Positions 9,532 through 19,484 of a stretch of 64,000 nucleotides of DNA are shown in pieces. The DNA lies in NCBI GenBank assembly GCA_027485795.1, contig JAIXQK010000105.1, positions 1-64,000 of the forward strand. Direction: 5' to 3'. How positions within the stretch are numbered: position 1 is the first letter of the stretch; every line of letters starts with the position of its first letter. Source of the DNA: Oxalobacteraceae bacterium. GTDB lineage: Bacteria > Pseudomonadota > Gammaproteobacteria > Burkholderiales > Burkholderiaceae_D. Below the pieces are notes generated by a model that saw only the letters and a program-made list of their open reading frames with translations, searched no databases and was not told the origin of the DNA. The position numbers and the translations under genes are program-made.

Positions 9532-10734
9532 ATGTACCCTGATCGTGTTGTCTCTGGAATGCGTCCCACCGGTGCGATGCACCTTGGCCACTATCATGGC
9601 GCGCTAAAAAACTGGGTAAGGCTGCAGTCCGAGCATCCTTGCTTGTTTTTTGTCGCCGACTGGCATGCGCTGACCACCCACTACGACGACCCGTCCATTA
9701 TCGAAAGTAGTACCTGGGATATGGTGATCGATTGGCTCGCCGCCGGTATCGATCCATCCCAAGCTACGATTTTTATCCAATCAAAAGTGCCTGAGCACGC
9801 CGAGTTGCATCTATTGCTCTCGATGTCGACCCCCTTGGGTTGGTTGGAGCGAGTGCCGACCTACAAAGATCAACAAGAAAAGCTGACCGATCGCGATCTC
9901 GCCACTTACGGCTTCCTCGGTTATCCCTTGCTGCAAGCTGCCGACGTGCTGATTTACCGTGCCAGTATGGTGCCGGTAGGTGAAGATCAGGTGCCGCATA
10001 TCGAAATGATGCGCGAGATTGCGCGTCGATTTAACTACTTGTACGGTCGCGAGAAAGACTTCGAGCAGAAGGCGCAAGAAGCGGTAAAGAAGCTAGGTTC
10101 CAAGCGCGCCAAACTCTACAACGAGTTGCGCTCTGAATTTCAGGAAAAGGGCAATGACGATTCGCTCGCACAGGCCAAGGCCATGCTCGATGATGCGCAG
10201 AATCTTTCCATGATTGATCGCGAGCGCTTGTTCGGTTACTTGGAAGGTAGTCGCAAGCTGATTCTGGTCGAACCACAGGCGCTTTTGACAGAGGCTTCGC
10301 GTTTGCCGGGTCTCGATGGACAGAAAATGTCCAAGAGCTATGGCAACACCATTGCGCTACGCGACGATAGCGATACCATCACCAAAAAAATCCGCACCAT
10401 GCCAACCGATCCGGCACGCGTTCGTCGCACTGATCCAGGTAATCCGGATAAATGTCCTGTCTGGATGTTTCATCAGGTGTACTCTGATCAGAAAACACAG
10501 GACTGGGTGGTGCAGGGATGCAAAACTGCGGGTATCGGTTGCATCGAGTGCAAGCAGCCTGTGATCGATGGCATCCTCAAGGAGCAAGAGCCCATGCGTG
10601 AGCGGGCCCAGCAATATTTGGATGATCCGTCCTTGGTACGTGCCATCGTTGCGGATGGATGTGATCAGGCGCGCAAACTGGCACAAGAGACCATGCGCGA
10701 TGTGCGCGAAGAAATGGGTCTGTCGTACAGCTGA
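9532..10734 (+). CDS. trpS: Tryptophanyl-tRNA synthetase
   Basis: Class I aminoacyl-tRNA synthetase that charges tRNA-Trp. The HIGH-like motif is TGAMHLGHYHGA near residues 13-24 and KMSKS is at QKMSKSYGN. The protein is 400 aa, longer than the 334-aa E. coli type, because of an insertion of about 65 residues before KMSKS (rich in K, E and L). Long TrpRS variants with this insertion are common in betaproteobacteria. Its TGA stop shares a base with the ATG of the following methyltransferase. Confidence 0.96.
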   Translation: MYPDRVVSGMRPTGAMHLGHYHGALKNWVRLQSEHPCLFFVADWHALTTHYDDPSIIESSTWDMVIDWLAAGIDPSQATIFIQSKVPEHAELHLLLSMSTPLGWLERVPTYKDQQEKLTDRDLATYGFLGYPLLQAADVLIYRASMVPVGEDQVPHIEMMREIARRFNYLYGREKDFEQKAQEAVKKLGSKRAKLYNELRSEFQEKGNDDSLAQAKAMLDDAQNLSMIDRERLFGYLEGSRKLILVEPQALLTEASRLPGLDGQKMSKSYGNTIALRDDSDTITKKIRTMPTDPARVRRTDPGNPDKCPVWMFHQVYSDQKTQDWVVQGCKTAGIGCIECKQPVIDGILKEQEPMRERAQQYLDDPSLVRAIVADGCDQARKLAQETMRDVREEMGLSYS

Positions 10735-11303
10735 TGGTGCATAGCTCATCCGACGCTTCACCTTGGGTGAGTCGTTTCGCGTCACTGATTCCCCAGGGCA
10801 GAACACTCGATCTTGCGTGCGGAAGCGGACGTCACTCGCGACTACTGTTGGCGTTGGGCCATTCCGTGCTGGCCATTGATCGCGATGCTGCAGCGCTTGA
10901 ATCCTTAGTTGACACGGGTATCGAGACAAAACAATTCGATTTGGAACACGAAGGTGCCGATGAGGTATCCGGTTGGCCGCTATCGCCATCGTCCTATAGC
11001 GGCGTGGTGGTGACGAATTACCTGCACCGCCCGCTGATGGATGCACTGCTGGCCTCGGTGGTGCCGGGTGGCGTGCTCATCTATGAAACTTTTGCGCAAG
11101 GTAATGGACAATTTGGCAAGCCGGCGAATCCGGATTTCTTGCTCGCGTCGGGCGAGCTGCTGGATAGGGTTTGCCGGGCCGGTGGCTGGCATGTGATCGC
11201 CTTCGAGGACGGTTATGTCAGCACCCCAAAACCGGCCATGATTCAGCGCATTTGCGCGCGTCGAGGGGGCCCGGAGCTAGGGCCGGTCGATGTTGCAATT
11301 TGA
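10734..11303 (+). CDS. Class I SAM-dependent methyltransferase (tellurite-resistance/UbiE-like fold)
   Basis: A 189-aa protein with motif I LDLACGSGRHSRLLLALGH (about residues 22-40) and the acidic ribose-binding LAIDRD at the end of strand 2, so SAM binding is likely. A late hydrophobic strand VVPGGVLIYETFAQGN matches the core of the fold. The substrate is unknown. It overlaps trpS by one base (TGATG), so it is probably translationally coupled to it. Confidence 0.85.
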   Translation: MVHSSSDASPWVSRFASLIPQGRTLDLACGSGRHSRLLLALGHSVLAIDRDAAALESLVDTGIETKQFDLEHEGADEVSGWPLSPSSYSGVVVTNYLHRPLMDALLASVVPGGVLIYETFAQGNGQFGKPANPDFLLASGELLDRVCRAGGWHVIAFEDGYVSTPKPAMIQRICARRGGPELGPVDVAI

Positions 11304-11376
11304 AACCTCATTATCCGACCCCCGGCAGTACTGATCCGATACAATTCACCTTTTGCTTCTCGGCCATACATCAACC

Positions 11377-12255
11377 ATGATCCAAGGCAGCATTGTCGCA
11401 ATCGTGACGCCAATGTTCGAGGATGGCAGCCTCGATTTTCAAAGCTTGAAGGCGCTACTTGATTGGCACATCGCCGAAGGTACCGACGCGATTGTCATTG
11501 TCGGCACCACAGGTGAATCACCAACCGTCACAGTCGAAGAACATTGTGAGTTGATCAAGGTCGCGATCGAACATGTCGCCGGCCGCATTCCGGTGATCGC
11601 TGGCACCGGCGGTAACTCAACATCAGAAGCCATCGAACTTACGGCGTATGCCAAGCAGGCCGGTGCTGATGCTTCCTTGCAGGTGGTGCCTTACTACAAT
11701 CGCCCGACACAAGACGGTATGGTGCAGCACTTCACACGCATCGCTGAGTCGGTGGATTTGCCAGTCATTCTGTATAACGTGCCCGGACGCACTGTTGCCG
11801 ACATGAGTAACGACACCATCGTCCGACTGTCATCCGTACCAGGTATTGTGGGTGTTAAGGATGCGACCGGCAACATCGCACGTGGTACCGAACTACTGCG
11901 TGCCGTGCCGAAATCGTTCGCGGTCTACTCGGGCGATGATGCGACCGCGATGGCGCTCATGTTCTGCGGTGGTAAAGGAAATATCTCGGTCACTGCCAAT
12001 GTGGCGCCACGCGCGATGCATGAACTTTGTGTTGCAGCGATGGCAGGTCGGGTGGCAGAGGCTGTCGCCATCAATGACAAACTAATCCCGCTACATAACC
12101 GGCTATTTGTCGAGCCAAATCCAGTGCCTGTGAAATGGGCACTACAGCAGATGGGGCGTATTCAGAGCGGCATACGATTACCGCTGGTGCCGCTTGGTGC
12201 GGCTAGCCATGAATCGCTGCGCAGTGCGCTGCGCGAATCCGGCGTTCTGAACTGA
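11377..12255 (+). CDS. dapA: 4-hydroxy-tetrahydrodipicolinate synthase
   Basis: Condenses pyruvate with aspartate semialdehyde in lysine and diaminopimelate synthesis. The 292-aa TIM-barrel protein shows GTTGESPTV near residue 44, the catalytic YNVPGRT near 132 and the Schiff-base lysine in VGVKDATGN near 161. The ATG at 11377 gives the canonical N terminus [13 protein letters not shown]; an in-frame TTG 24 bp upstream is ignored. bamC follows by 33 bp, the dapA-bamC pairing also seen in enterobacteria. Confidence 0.96.
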   Translation: MIQGSIVAIVTPMFEDGSLDFQSLKALLDWHIAEGTDAIVIVGTTGESPTVTVEEHCELIKVAIEHVAGRIPVIAGTGGNSTSEAIELTAYAKQAGADASLQVVPYYNRPTQDGMVQHFTRIAESVDLPVILYNVPGRTVADMSNDTIVRLSSVPGIVGVKDATGNIARGTELLRAVPKSFAVYSGDDATAMALMFCGGKGNISVTANVAPRAMHELCVAAMAGRVAEAVAINDKLIPLHNRLFVEPNPVPVKWALQQMGRIQSGIRLPLVPLGAASHESLRSALRESGVLN

Positions 12256-12288
12256 CGCCATCACACTCAATATTTTCTTGGTACCAAA

Positions 12289-13455
12289 ATGAACCCTGTA
12301 TTCAAAACACAACGCTTCTGTTCGCACATTGTTCTGCCGTGCTTGTTCGCGACGATGGCCGGCTGCAGCAGCGTGAGCGACATGCTCGAGCCCGAGAAAA
12401 TTGATTACAAGAGTGCGGCGAAGCCTGGCAATAAAAGCAAGCTAGAAGTGCCGCCCGATCTAAGCCCTCCGCGTGCAAACAACGCTTACAGTATTGAGAA
12501 TAATCGTGGCACAGCGACCGCTTCGGAGTACAGCGCACGACAGCCGAATGTCGCTGCAAGACCAGCAGCGACGGCGCCTGATGGCACAGTCGCACCGGTG
12601 GCAGTCTCTGGTATGCGCATCGAGCGCGACGGCAAACAGCGCTGGCTGGTAGCCAAGGAGGCGCCAGAAGTTCTCTGGCCGAAAATTAAGGATTTTTGGC
12701 AAGAGAGTGGATTCCTGATCGCTATCGAAAATCCACAGGCGGGGCTAATGGAGACCGATTGGGCTGAGAACCGCGCCAAGATTCCTCAGGACTTTATCCG
12801 CAACTCTATAGGTAAAGTACTTGATTCTCTTTACTCGACGGGCGAGCGGGATAAGTTCCGCACGCGGCTTGAGCCACGCGCGGACGGTGGTACTGAGGTT
12901 TACATCAGCCACCGCGGAGCGGAGGAAAAGGTCACTGGGCAACCATTCAACCAATCGACGGTTTGGACAGCTCGACCATCTGATCCTGAATTGGAGGCCG
13001 AGTTTTTGCGTCGACTGATGACTGCCATGGGTGCTGATCCTAAAGTCGCGGGGGCGGCTGTGAAAGATGCCAAGCCAGTATCATCAGAGCGAGCGCGAAT
13101 ATCCAAAGACGGCAGTCAGGTCGAAATCGAAGAGGGCTTTGACCGTGCTTGGCGCCGTGTTGGTCTGGCACTGGACCGGGTTGGCTTCACTGTCGAAGAT
13201 CGTGATCGTGCGCGAGGCCTGTACTTTGTGCGTTATGTGGATCAAGGTGACGACGCCAAGAACAAATCAGAGCCTGGTTTCTTTGCCCGCATGTTCCGTT
13301 CCAAGAATGACAAGTCTGATGCTTTGCGTTATCAGATACGTGTTGAAGGTGAAGATTCGCGCAGTAAAGTCTCGGTCCAGAACGATAAAGGCGCGATCGC
13401 AAGCGACCCTAACGCCAAGCGGATTCTCTCCCTGCTTAACGAGCAACTGAAATAA
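12289..13455 (+). CDS. bamC: Outer-membrane assembly lipoprotein BamC
   Basis: Lipoprotein subunit of the BAM complex, which inserts beta-barrel proteins into the outer membrane. A type II signal peptide ends in the lipobox MAGC with Cys26. An unstructured Pro/Ala-rich stretch follows (to about residue 105), then two helix-grip domains (about 110-240 and 265-385). The length of 388 aa is slightly above E. coli BamC. Its position after dapA supports the call. The next gene begins about 30 bp downstream. Confidence 0.92.
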   Translation: MNPVFKTQRFCSHIVLPCLFATMAGCSSVSDMLEPEKIDYKSAAKPGNKSKLEVPPDLSPPRANNAYSIENNRGTATASEYSARQPNVAARPAATAPDGTVAPVAVSGMRIERDGKQRWLVAKEAPEVLWPKIKDFWQESGFLIAIENPQAGLMETDWAENRAKIPQDFIRNSIGKVLDSLYSTGERDKFRTRLEPRADGGTEVYISHRGAEEKVTGQPFNQSTVWTARPSDPELEAEFLRRLMTAMGADPKVAGAAVKDAKPVSSERARISKDGSQVEIEEGFDRAWRRVGLALDRVGFTVEDRDRARGLYFVRYVDQGDDAKNKSEPGFFARMFRSKNDKSDALRYQIRVEGEDSRSKVSVQNDKGAIASDPNAKRILSLLNEQLK

Positions 13456-13487
13456 ACCATGCCTTGCCCGACCGCTTGGGGCGGGGC

Positions 13488-14279
13488 GTGAAGTTTGCCA
13501 GTGTCGGCAGCGGGAGCGAGGGTAATGCGCTCCTGATCTCGGCCACCTCCGGCACCACGACGACCCATGTCATGCTGGACTGCGGTTTTGGTCCACGCGA
13601 GCTATCCCGTCGTTTCAATCGGCTCGATATGTCACCCGATCAGCTGGCGGGTATTGTGGTTACGCATGAGCACTCCGACCACTTGGGCGGTGTATTTCAG
13701 GTCGCGCGGCAATATAAAGTCCCGGTATGGTTAACCCACGGCAGCTTTGAAAGCGCGTCAAAAGACGAGGCTGTCGGTGTCGACGTTCATATTTGTCGGG
13801 ATGGCGAACCATTTGATGTTGGCGATCTCGAGATTCGTCCGTACACGGTCCCGCATGATGCGCGTGAACCGGTTCAATACACGGCTTCCGATGGTCGCTT
13901 CAAGCTGGGTGTGCTGACCGATGTCGGTCACGCGACGCAGCACCTGATCTCCGCACTCGCGGGCTGTGATGCCTTGCTGCTTGAGTTCAATCACGATTCC
14001 GAGATGCTGGCGCGGTCCGGTTACCCGGCCTGGCTTAAATCGCGAATCTCTGGCCCGTATGGCCATCTATCCAACAAGTCGGCCGCAGGCATCTTGCGCG
14101 ACGTGGATAAGACCAAGCTCCACACCTTGATCGCGGCACACCTATCGCAGCGGAACAATACCCCTGAGCTGGTGCGCGCAGCCATTGAGCCGGAAATTGC
14201 GGGGGAAGATATTGCGCTGTTGGTGGCGGACCAGCAGACAGGCTCCGATTGGATCGCTTGTGACGGGCGGCGTGGCTAG
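13488..14279 (+). CDS. Metallo-beta-lactamase-fold hydrolase (YycJ/WalJ-like)
   Basis: The zinc motif HxHxDH appears as THEHSDHLGG near residue 60, preceded by the signature SVGSGSEGNALL and ML-DCGFG. Related YycJ proteins are 5'-to-3' exonucleases that may act in DNA repair, but function is unproven in this group. I chose the GTG at 13488 because GGGGCGGGG lies just upstream and family members begin with (M/V)(K/R)FASLGSGSEGN; TTG at 13464 is an alternative that adds eight residues. Confidence 0.88.
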   Translation: MKFASVGSGSEGNALLISATSGTTTTHVMLDCGFGPRELSRRFNRLDMSPDQLAGIVVTHEHSDHLGGVFQVARQYKVPVWLTHGSFESASKDEAVGVDVHICRDGEPFDVGDLEIRPYTVPHDAREPVQYTASDGRFKLGVLTDVGHATQHLISALAGCDALLLEFNHDSEMLARSGYPAWLKSRISGPYGHLSNKSAAGILRDVDKTKLHTLIAAHLSQRNNTPELVRAAIEPEIAGEDIALLVADQQTGSDWIACDGRRG

Positions 14280-14421
14280 AAGCCCCTTATACAAGATGGC
14301 TTGAACATTGCCATCGCATACTAAAACATCGCCGCAACATCGCTCAAACACTGCCACAGCATCGCTAAAGCATCGCGGATACATCAACTGCTAGGGTGGC
14401 TGATGTCTTGCCACCGGCAAC

Positions 14422-14449
14422 AAAAAAGCCGCCCTAGGGCGGCTTTTTT
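14422..14449. terminator. Bidirectional intrinsic terminator
   Basis: A perfect 28-bp palindrome: A6, then GCCGCCCTAGGGCGGC, then T6. It lies between the convergent hydrolase gene (plus) and the small lipoprotein gene (minus) and can stop transcription from both sides. The 14280-14400 stretch before it contains a loose run of CATCGC repeats (at least five copies at irregular 7-17-bp spacing) with no coding sense that I can see. Confidence 0.9.
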
Positions 14450-14492
14450 ATCGACACACCGACGGATCGGTGTGTTCGTCAGCAACGAGAGA

Positions 14493-14687
14493 TTACTTCT
14501 TCTCTTCTGCAGCTGGTGCGTCAGCTTTCGGTGCTTCTGCAGCAGGAGCGTCAGCCTTAGGTGCTTCTGCAGCTGGAGCTTCAGCCTTAGGTGCCTCAGC
14601 AGGTGCAGGAGCAGCAGCTTCCTCTTTCTTGCCGCAAGCGGCCAGTGCCAGTGCCAGCAGGGAAGCGATCAGCAACGATTTTTTCAT
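14493..14687 (-). CDS. Small Ala/Pro/Glu/Lys-repeat lipoprotein
   Basis: A 64-aa protein with a clear lipoprotein signal, positive N terminus MKKS, hydrophobic stretch and lipobox LAAC with Cys18. The mature part is low-complexity: a 10-residue unit AAEAPKADAP repeated about three times with an EEKK end, mirrored at DNA level by 30-bp repeats (about 14515-14610). No known domain is present. Short lipoproteins of this composition are common in betaproteobacteria and probably sit in the envelope; function is unknown. A terminator follows and a palindrome lies upstream. Confidence 0.85.
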   Translation of the reverse strand: MKKSLLIASLLALALAACGKKEEAAAPAPAEAPKAEAPAAEAPKADAPAAEAPKADAPAAEEKK

Positions 14688-14734
14688 GGTTATCCTTCAG
14701 GTGAGAATGAAAAATGATTCGAAAAGCGAGTTTA

Positions 14735-14752
14735 ATAACTACCGGTAGTTAT
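14735..14752. promoter_or_regulatory. Perfect 18-bp palindrome, possible operator
   Basis: ATAACTACCGGTAGTTAT is its own reverse complement and lies 48-65 bp upstream of the lipoprotein start. The position and dyad symmetry fit the binding site of a dimeric regulator overlapping the promoter. I cannot assign it to a named regulator. The remaining sequence to 14918 shows nothing else I recognise. Confidence 0.45.
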
Positions 14753-14918
14753 CGCACTTTCAGGTTGCCCTGTCGAAAAGACACTGCCTAATTGCGCACT
14801 GCCGCATCGACAAAACTTCCTAAACGGAAATTATACCGGTGTTGTTGAAGGGCTTGCAAGTGATTTTGGGCGTACTTGACGTAGGTTCAGGCCATTTGCC
14901 CGCATGAAACCGTCTATC

Positions 14919-16040
14919 TCAGAGGAATCTGATCCAACCCTGCTGGTACCAGTCGTAAAGCGTCTCCATCAAGTCATCAGATCCCGCGTTGGCCGAGCCA
15001 GCTACCAATGCGCGATTATCGGCCAATCCCTGCAAAATCAGCCTATCTGCGCCACCCGCCTGCAAGGATTCGCCGTTAATAAAAATATATTTGTCGCGGT
15101 GCAGCATGCGGCTCTGGCGGCTGAGTCGCAGTCCTTTGTTGCCCACGGTAGCACTGAAGCGCGCCAACGAGAGCGGTCGCTCGACGGGACTAAACCAGAC
15201 CGACGTTTTCGGCTCTGAGAGGTGCTCACCCAAAAAAATCACTACATCTTGAGTTCGACCGCCCAGCTTACCCAAGTGCTGGTGCGCCTGTTTCAGCATA
15301 TCGTTTCCAAGCCGAGCCGGATGCGCATTCGGGGTCAGTTGACTGTCTTGATAGCGTCCGCGCAGATCTACTTGCTCAGCCAAAAATCCCAGATAAGACT
15401 CACCGAGTTCTTGCCAAGTGGGTGCGCGGAAGCCGATTGAGTAGGTCATGCACTCGCCCTCGGCAACGCCTTCGTGCGCCCACTGCGGCGGCAAATAAAG
15501 CATGTCGCCAGGCTCCAGCAGGTACTCGGTGGTTGGCGCAAAGTTGCGCAGTAACTTGAGCGGCACCCCGTCAATCAGGGAATGATCACGCTGCCGGCCG
15601 ATGCGCCAGCGTCTGCAACCCTCGGCTTGGAGCAGGAAGACATCGTACGAGTCAAGGTGAGCGCCGACGCCGCCGGTGTCGGTGGCGTAGCTGATCATCA
15701 AATCGTCTAGCCGCGCGTCGGGAATGAAGCGAAACCGGCTGAGCAAATCATCGGCGCCATCATCATGCAAGTTCACGCCCTGAACCAGCACGGTCCATCC
15801 CTTGCGATTCGTCGAGGGCAGCGATGCCAGGGGCCCATGGCTCAGCTTCCATTGGGAACGGAAGTGCGTGATCAGGCGCGACTCAACCTCTTCGCGGGCG
15901 GTCAGCGCAAACAAAGCATCGCGTGATAGCACCGGCTTGAATCCGGGGATCGCTTTCCGGATTAGTACGGGTTTCTTCTGCCAATAGTTGCGCAAAAACT
16001 CGCGGGGTGTCAGATCGCCAAGTACGTTGTTAACTTTCAT
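14919..16040 (-). CDS. Ribosomal protein 2-oxoglutarate oxygenase, RoxA/YcfD-like cupin
   Basis: JmjC/cupin-fold Fe(II)- and 2-oxoglutarate-dependent oxygenase. E. coli YcfD (RoxA) hydroxylates Arg81 of ribosomal protein L16. The N-terminal PREFLRNYWQKKPVLIRKA motif, the HxD iron motif in VGAHLDSYDVFLLQ (near residue 130) and the distal iron-binding His in WAHEGVAEG followed by TYSIGFRAPT match the family. At 373 aa it has the usual length, including the C-terminal dimerisation and winged-helix part. Confidence 0.92.
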   Translation of the reverse strand: MKVNNVLGDLTPREFLRNYWQKKPVLIRKAIPGFKPVLSRDALFALTAREEVESRLITHFRSQWKLSHGPLASLPSTNRKGWTVLVQGVNLHDDGADDLLSRFRFIPDARLDDLMISYATDTGGVGAHLDSYDVFLLQAEGCRRWRIGRQRDHSLIDGVPLKLLRNFAPTTEYLLEPGDMLYLPPQWAHEGVAEGECMTYSIGFRAPTWQELGESYLGFLAEQVDLRGRYQDSQLTPNAHPARLGNDMLKQAHQHLGKLGGRTQDVVIFLGEHLSEPKTSVWFSPVERPLSLARFSATVGNKGLRLSRQSRMLHRDKYIFINGESLQAGGADRLILQGLADNRALVAGSANAGSDDLMETLYDWYQQGWIRFL

Positions 16041-16137
16041 GCACCGATTATATCGGCGCTTACCAAGCTAAGGCATGGTCTGGCCGTGCCTTGGAGCGCC
16101 CCCTTATAATGCGCGCTGGCTTACTGAGAGGATGAGC

Positions 16138-16671
16138 ATGAACATTTCTAAGGATACGGTCGTTACCTTGCACTACAAGTTGTCCGATGCGCAGGGTAAC
16201 CTGATCGAAGAGAGCAGTGAGCCGATGGTTTACCTGCACGGCGGCTACAACAACACGCTACCGAAGATTGAAGAAGCGCTGGAAGGCAAGGCTGTCGGCG
16301 AGCACATCTCGGTGCAGGTCGAGCCGGCGGATGGTTTTGGTGAATATGACGCCGATTTGGTCAAGGTCGAGCCGCGCAGTTTGTTTCCGGCAGAGCTTGA
16401 GGTTGGCATGCAGTTCGAAGGCTCGCCAGATGATGTGCCGAACGCCGAAATGCGTCTTTTCACCGTAACGGATATCGCCGACGGCAAAGTGGTTTTAGAC
16501 GGTAATCATCCACTCGCAGGCATGGCGCTGCGCTTTGCATTAAATGTGGTCGAGGTACGCAAGGCGGCGGAAGAAGAAATCGCCCACGGCCATGTACACG
16601 GTCCGCACGGTCATCATCACCATGACGATGATGATGATGGCGATCAATTCCGCAGCATACAGTTGCAATAA
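16138..16671 (+). CDS. slyD: FKBP-type peptidyl-prolyl isomerase SlyD
   Basis: Proline isomerase and metallochaperone; in E. coli it delivers nickel to hydrogenase. The FKBP core (VTLHYKLSD..G) is interrupted by the insert-in-flap chaperone domain (about 70-120), and the C terminus is a His/Asp-rich metal-binding tail (HGHVHGPHGHHHHDDDD). GAGAGG at about 16126-16131 favours the ATG at 16138, giving 177 aa; ATG at 16132 is an alternative. TATAAT at 16105 could be a -10 element, though no good -35 is seen. Confidence 0.93.
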   Translation: MNISKDTVVTLHYKLSDAQGNLIEESSEPMVYLHGGYNNTLPKIEEALEGKAVGEHISVQVEPADGFGEYDADLVKVEPRSLFPAELEVGMQFEGSPDDVPNAEMRLFTVTDIADGKVVLDGNHPLAGMALRFALNVVEVRKAAEEEIAHGHVHGPHGHHHHDDDDDGDQFRSIQLQ

Positions 16672-16708
16672 GCCAGTACCGCGCCGCGTGACGCGGTAGC
16701 GGCTTATT
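16667..16708. terminator. Bidirectional terminator shared by slyD and mutS
   Basis: AATAAGCC (16667-16674) pairs with GGCTTATT (16701-16708), and inside it TACCGCG (16677-16683) pairs with CGCGGTA (16692-16698), separated by a symmetrical 2-nt internal loop. The hairpin overlaps both convergent stop codons, and its A/T-rich ends supply a T-run for either strand. Confidence 0.85.
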
Positions 16709-19382
16709 GATCGGCGTTGGAATCGTCGGCGAGACGTTTTAGCCGATAGAGTGCGTCGAGTGCATCGCGCGGGCTGAGTTGATCAGGGTCGATCTCGGCT
16801 AGCGCGTTGAGTAGCATCTCATTCGGCTGAGTCTCATCAGGCATGACGCTGCTCGCTGGCGAATCAGGTTCCGGCGCGGATGCCATGGATTCCATCGAGA
16901 ACAGATCAAACTGTCCCTCGGATCGCGTCGACTGCGCCTCGAGTAACGCGAGGTGCCGACGCGCTGCCCGAATCACAGTGGTTGGTACGCCTGCCAACTG
17001 CGCTACCTGCAGACCATAGCTTTGCGACGCCGGGCCTTCTTGTACTGCGTGTAGAAACACGATGCTGTCTTTATGTTCAACCGCTGACAAATGCACATTG
17101 GCACAGCCCAGATGTCGCTGAGGTAATTGCGTCAGTTCGAAATAATGCGTTGCAAAGAGTGTGAAGCAGCGCGTCTCCTGCAATAGCGCGGTTGCGATCG
17201 CCCATGCAAGAGCCAGCCCATCAAAGGTTGATGTACCGCGTCCGACTTCATCCATCAGCACGAGTGATCGCTCGCTGGCGCCATTCAGGATAGCGGCCGA
17301 TTCCATCATCTCGACCATGAAGGTGGAATGACCACTGGCGAGGTCATCGGCGGCACCAATGCGCGTAAAAATTCGGTCGATGGGGCCAATATTCGCCTCG
17401 AGTGCGGGCACATAGCTACCCATGTAAGCGAGCAATGTAATCAGTGCTAGTTGCCGCATATAGGTTGATTTGCCACCCATATTCGGACCCGTGATGAGCA
17501 GCAGTCGTCGATCTGTCGTCAGCTGACAATCGTTGGCAATAAAGCGCTCTATCACCGTCTCGACGACCGGATGACGCCCTTGCGCGATGTGAATGCCGGC
17601 CTGTTCTACCAACTGAGGTTTGCACCATTGATGGCGCGCTGCATGTGAGGCTAGCGACACCAACACATCAAGCAGCGATACCGCTTGCGCGACACGCTGT
17701 AATTCGCTGATGTGCACTGCTAAGGCTTGCAATAGTGTTTCGTACAAATGTTTTTCGCGGGTGAGGGCGCGATCTTGTGCCGACAAAGCTTTGTCTTCGA
17801 AGGCTTTCAGTTCCGGCGTGATGTAGCGCTCGGCATTTTTGAGTGTTTGACGGCGGCGGTAATCGTCGGGAACCTTCGCCACCTGACCATGCGTGACCTC
17901 GATATAGAAGCCATGCACCTTGTTGTACTCCACCCGTAAATTGGTAATACCTGTACGTTCACGTTCGCGCGTCTCCAGATCAACCAAAAACTGGCCGGCG
18001 TTTTCGGAGAGGCTGCGTAATTCATCAAGCTCGGTATCGTAGCCCTGCGCGATCACGCCACCGTCCCGAATCATCGCCGCTGGCTCTGGCGCAATCGCAC
18101 GTTCAAGCAATGCTAGCGATTCATCGGGCGTTGCGAGTGATGTGCGCGTTTGCTCGATCAGGTCAGGCATCCCCAGCGAAGTCGCTGCGCTTAACGCTTG
18201 CTGTAATGCGGGGAGTTGTTGCAAGCCAGCGCGCAGCGCTGACAGGTCTCTCGGTCGCGCTGAAAGCAGGGCGATGCGCGTGCTGATGCGCTCAATATCA
18301 GGCACGCTGGCCAGTAGCTCGGTCACCGCCTCCGAGACGTTTCCTTGAATCAGAAATTCGATGGCGCTATGGCGTGACTGCGCAGTGATCTGATCGCGCG
18401 GCGCATGATGTAACCAGTGACGCAGCAAGCGCGATCCCATCGCCGTGCGGCAGTGATCCAATAACGAGAACAAGGTCGGTGAGGCAGTGTCACTACCACG
18501 CAAGGGCTCAGTCAGCTCCAGGTTGCGTCGAGTCGCCGCGTCGATACCAATGAACTCATCTTCGCGTTCCACCTGCAAGCCGGTGACATGCTTTAACTGC
18601 TTGCCCTGAGTATTGCGTGCATAAAGCAGTAGTGCGCCGGCGGCGCCAATCGCTGCCTCCAGCGCGTCCGCGCCATAGCCCGCCAGCGTGACCACGCCGA
18701 GTTGCTCACACAATGCTTTGCGTGCGGCAGGAATTTCAAAATGCCAATCGGCGACCTGCGTTGGACGCGGACTGTTGCTCGAGTTGAGCAGGTCGGCGGC
18801 GCGCGCATCCACCAAAATCTCTGCGGGTGCGATACGCTCAAGTTCATGCCGCAGCCGAGAAGACAGATTGCGCTCATCCATCATCAGTTCGGTAAGCCGC
18901 AGACGCCCGCTGGACAGGGACAGCCATGCCAATCCCAACACAACACCTTTCCGGTGCTGGAACACATTCAGCGCAAGCAGAGGGCGCTCGGTTTTTTCGG
19001 GTAACAGCTCGGCATCGGTCAGTGTGCCGGGGGTGACAATGCGCTGCACCTTGCGCTCGACCGGACCTTTACTGGTGGCAGGGTCGCCGACTTGCTCACA
19101 GATGGCGACGGACTCGCCAAGCTTCACCAGCTTGGCAAGGTATTGATCGGCTGCGTGGTAAGGCACACCGGCCATCTTGATCGCTTGCCCGGCCGATGCA
19201 CCGCGTTGCGTTAGCGTGATGCCGAGCAGACGCGCAGCACGCTCGGCATCTTCAAAGAACAACTCGTAGAAATCACCCATCCGGTAGAACAGCATCAGGT
19301 CCGGGTAGTCGGCCTTGATGCGCAGGTACTGCTGCATCATCGGCGTGTGCTTGTCGGCACTGATCCGGTCGGAAGCGTTCAT
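16704..19382 (-). CDS. mutS: DNA mismatch repair protein MutS
   Basis: Recognises mismatches and small loops as a clamp and signals through MutL. At 892 aa it has the normal MutS1 length. The N-terminal mismatch-binding motif FYELFF (in [13 protein letters not shown]) provides the Phe and Glu that contact the mismatch. The ATPase Walker A is [13 protein letters not shown] (about residue 635), followed by Walker [16 protein letters not shown] and the C-terminal HTH. A basic start region ([19 protein letters not shown]) is typical. It is monocistronic, ending in the terminator shared with slyD. Confidence 0.97.
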   Translation of the reverse strand: MNASDRISADKHTPMMQQYLRIKADYPDLMLFYRMGDFYELFFEDAERAARLLGITLTQRGASAGQAIKMAGVPYHAADQYLAKLVKLGESVAICEQVGDPATSKGPVERKVQRIVTPGTLTDAELLPEKTERPLLALNVFQHRKGVVLGLAWLSLSSGRLRLTELMMDERNLSSRLRHELERIAPAEILVDARAADLLNSSNSPRPTQVADWHFEIPAARKALCEQLGVVTLAGYGADALEAAIGAAGALLLYARNTQGKQLKHVTGLQVEREDEFIGIDAATRRNLELTEPLRGSDTASPTLFSLLDHCRTAMGSRLLRHWLHHAPRDQITAQSRHSAIEFLIQGNVSEAVTELLASVPDIERISTRIALLSARPRDLSALRAGLQQLPALQQALSAATSLGMPDLIEQTRTSLATPDESLALLERAIAPEPAAMIRDGGVIAQGYDTELDELRSLSENAGQFLVDLETRERERTGITNLRVEYNKVHGFYIEVTHGQVAKVPDDYRRRQTLKNAERYITPELKAFEDKALSAQDRALTREKHLYETLLQALAVHISELQRVAQAVSLLDVLVSLASHAARHQWCKPQLVEQAGIHIAQGRHPVVETVIERFIANDCQLTTDRRLLLITGPNMGGKSTYMRQLALITLLAYMGSYVPALEANIGPIDRIFTRIGAADDLASGHSTFMVEMMESAAILNGASERSLVLMDEVGRGTSTFDGLALAWAIATALLQETRCFTLFATHYFELTQLPQRHLGCANVHLSAVEHKDSIVFLHAVQEGPASQSYGLQVAQLAGVPTTVIRAARRHLALLEAQSTRSEGQFDLFSMESMASAPEPDSPASSVMPDETQPNEMLLNALAEIDPDQLSPRDALDALYRLKRLADDSNADQ

Positions 19383-19484
19383 GTGTTCAGAGTGAAGAAA
19401 CGAACAGGCCGTGCAAACGACGGCCTGTTGATTGGCATGCCGCGAAATTTAGCACAGCCAGCAACACACTTTCGTGAGAATGAC

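Noticed and set aside
14470..14748. Ala/Ser-rich 92-aa frame on plus opposite the small lipoprotein
   Set aside because: It is the complement of the lipoprotein's repeats; the minus-strand frame has a perfect lipobox and a terminator.
16607..16640. His/Asp codon repeats at the slyD 3' end as a microsatellite
   Set aside because: They encode the known metal-binding tail of SlyD and need no other explanation.
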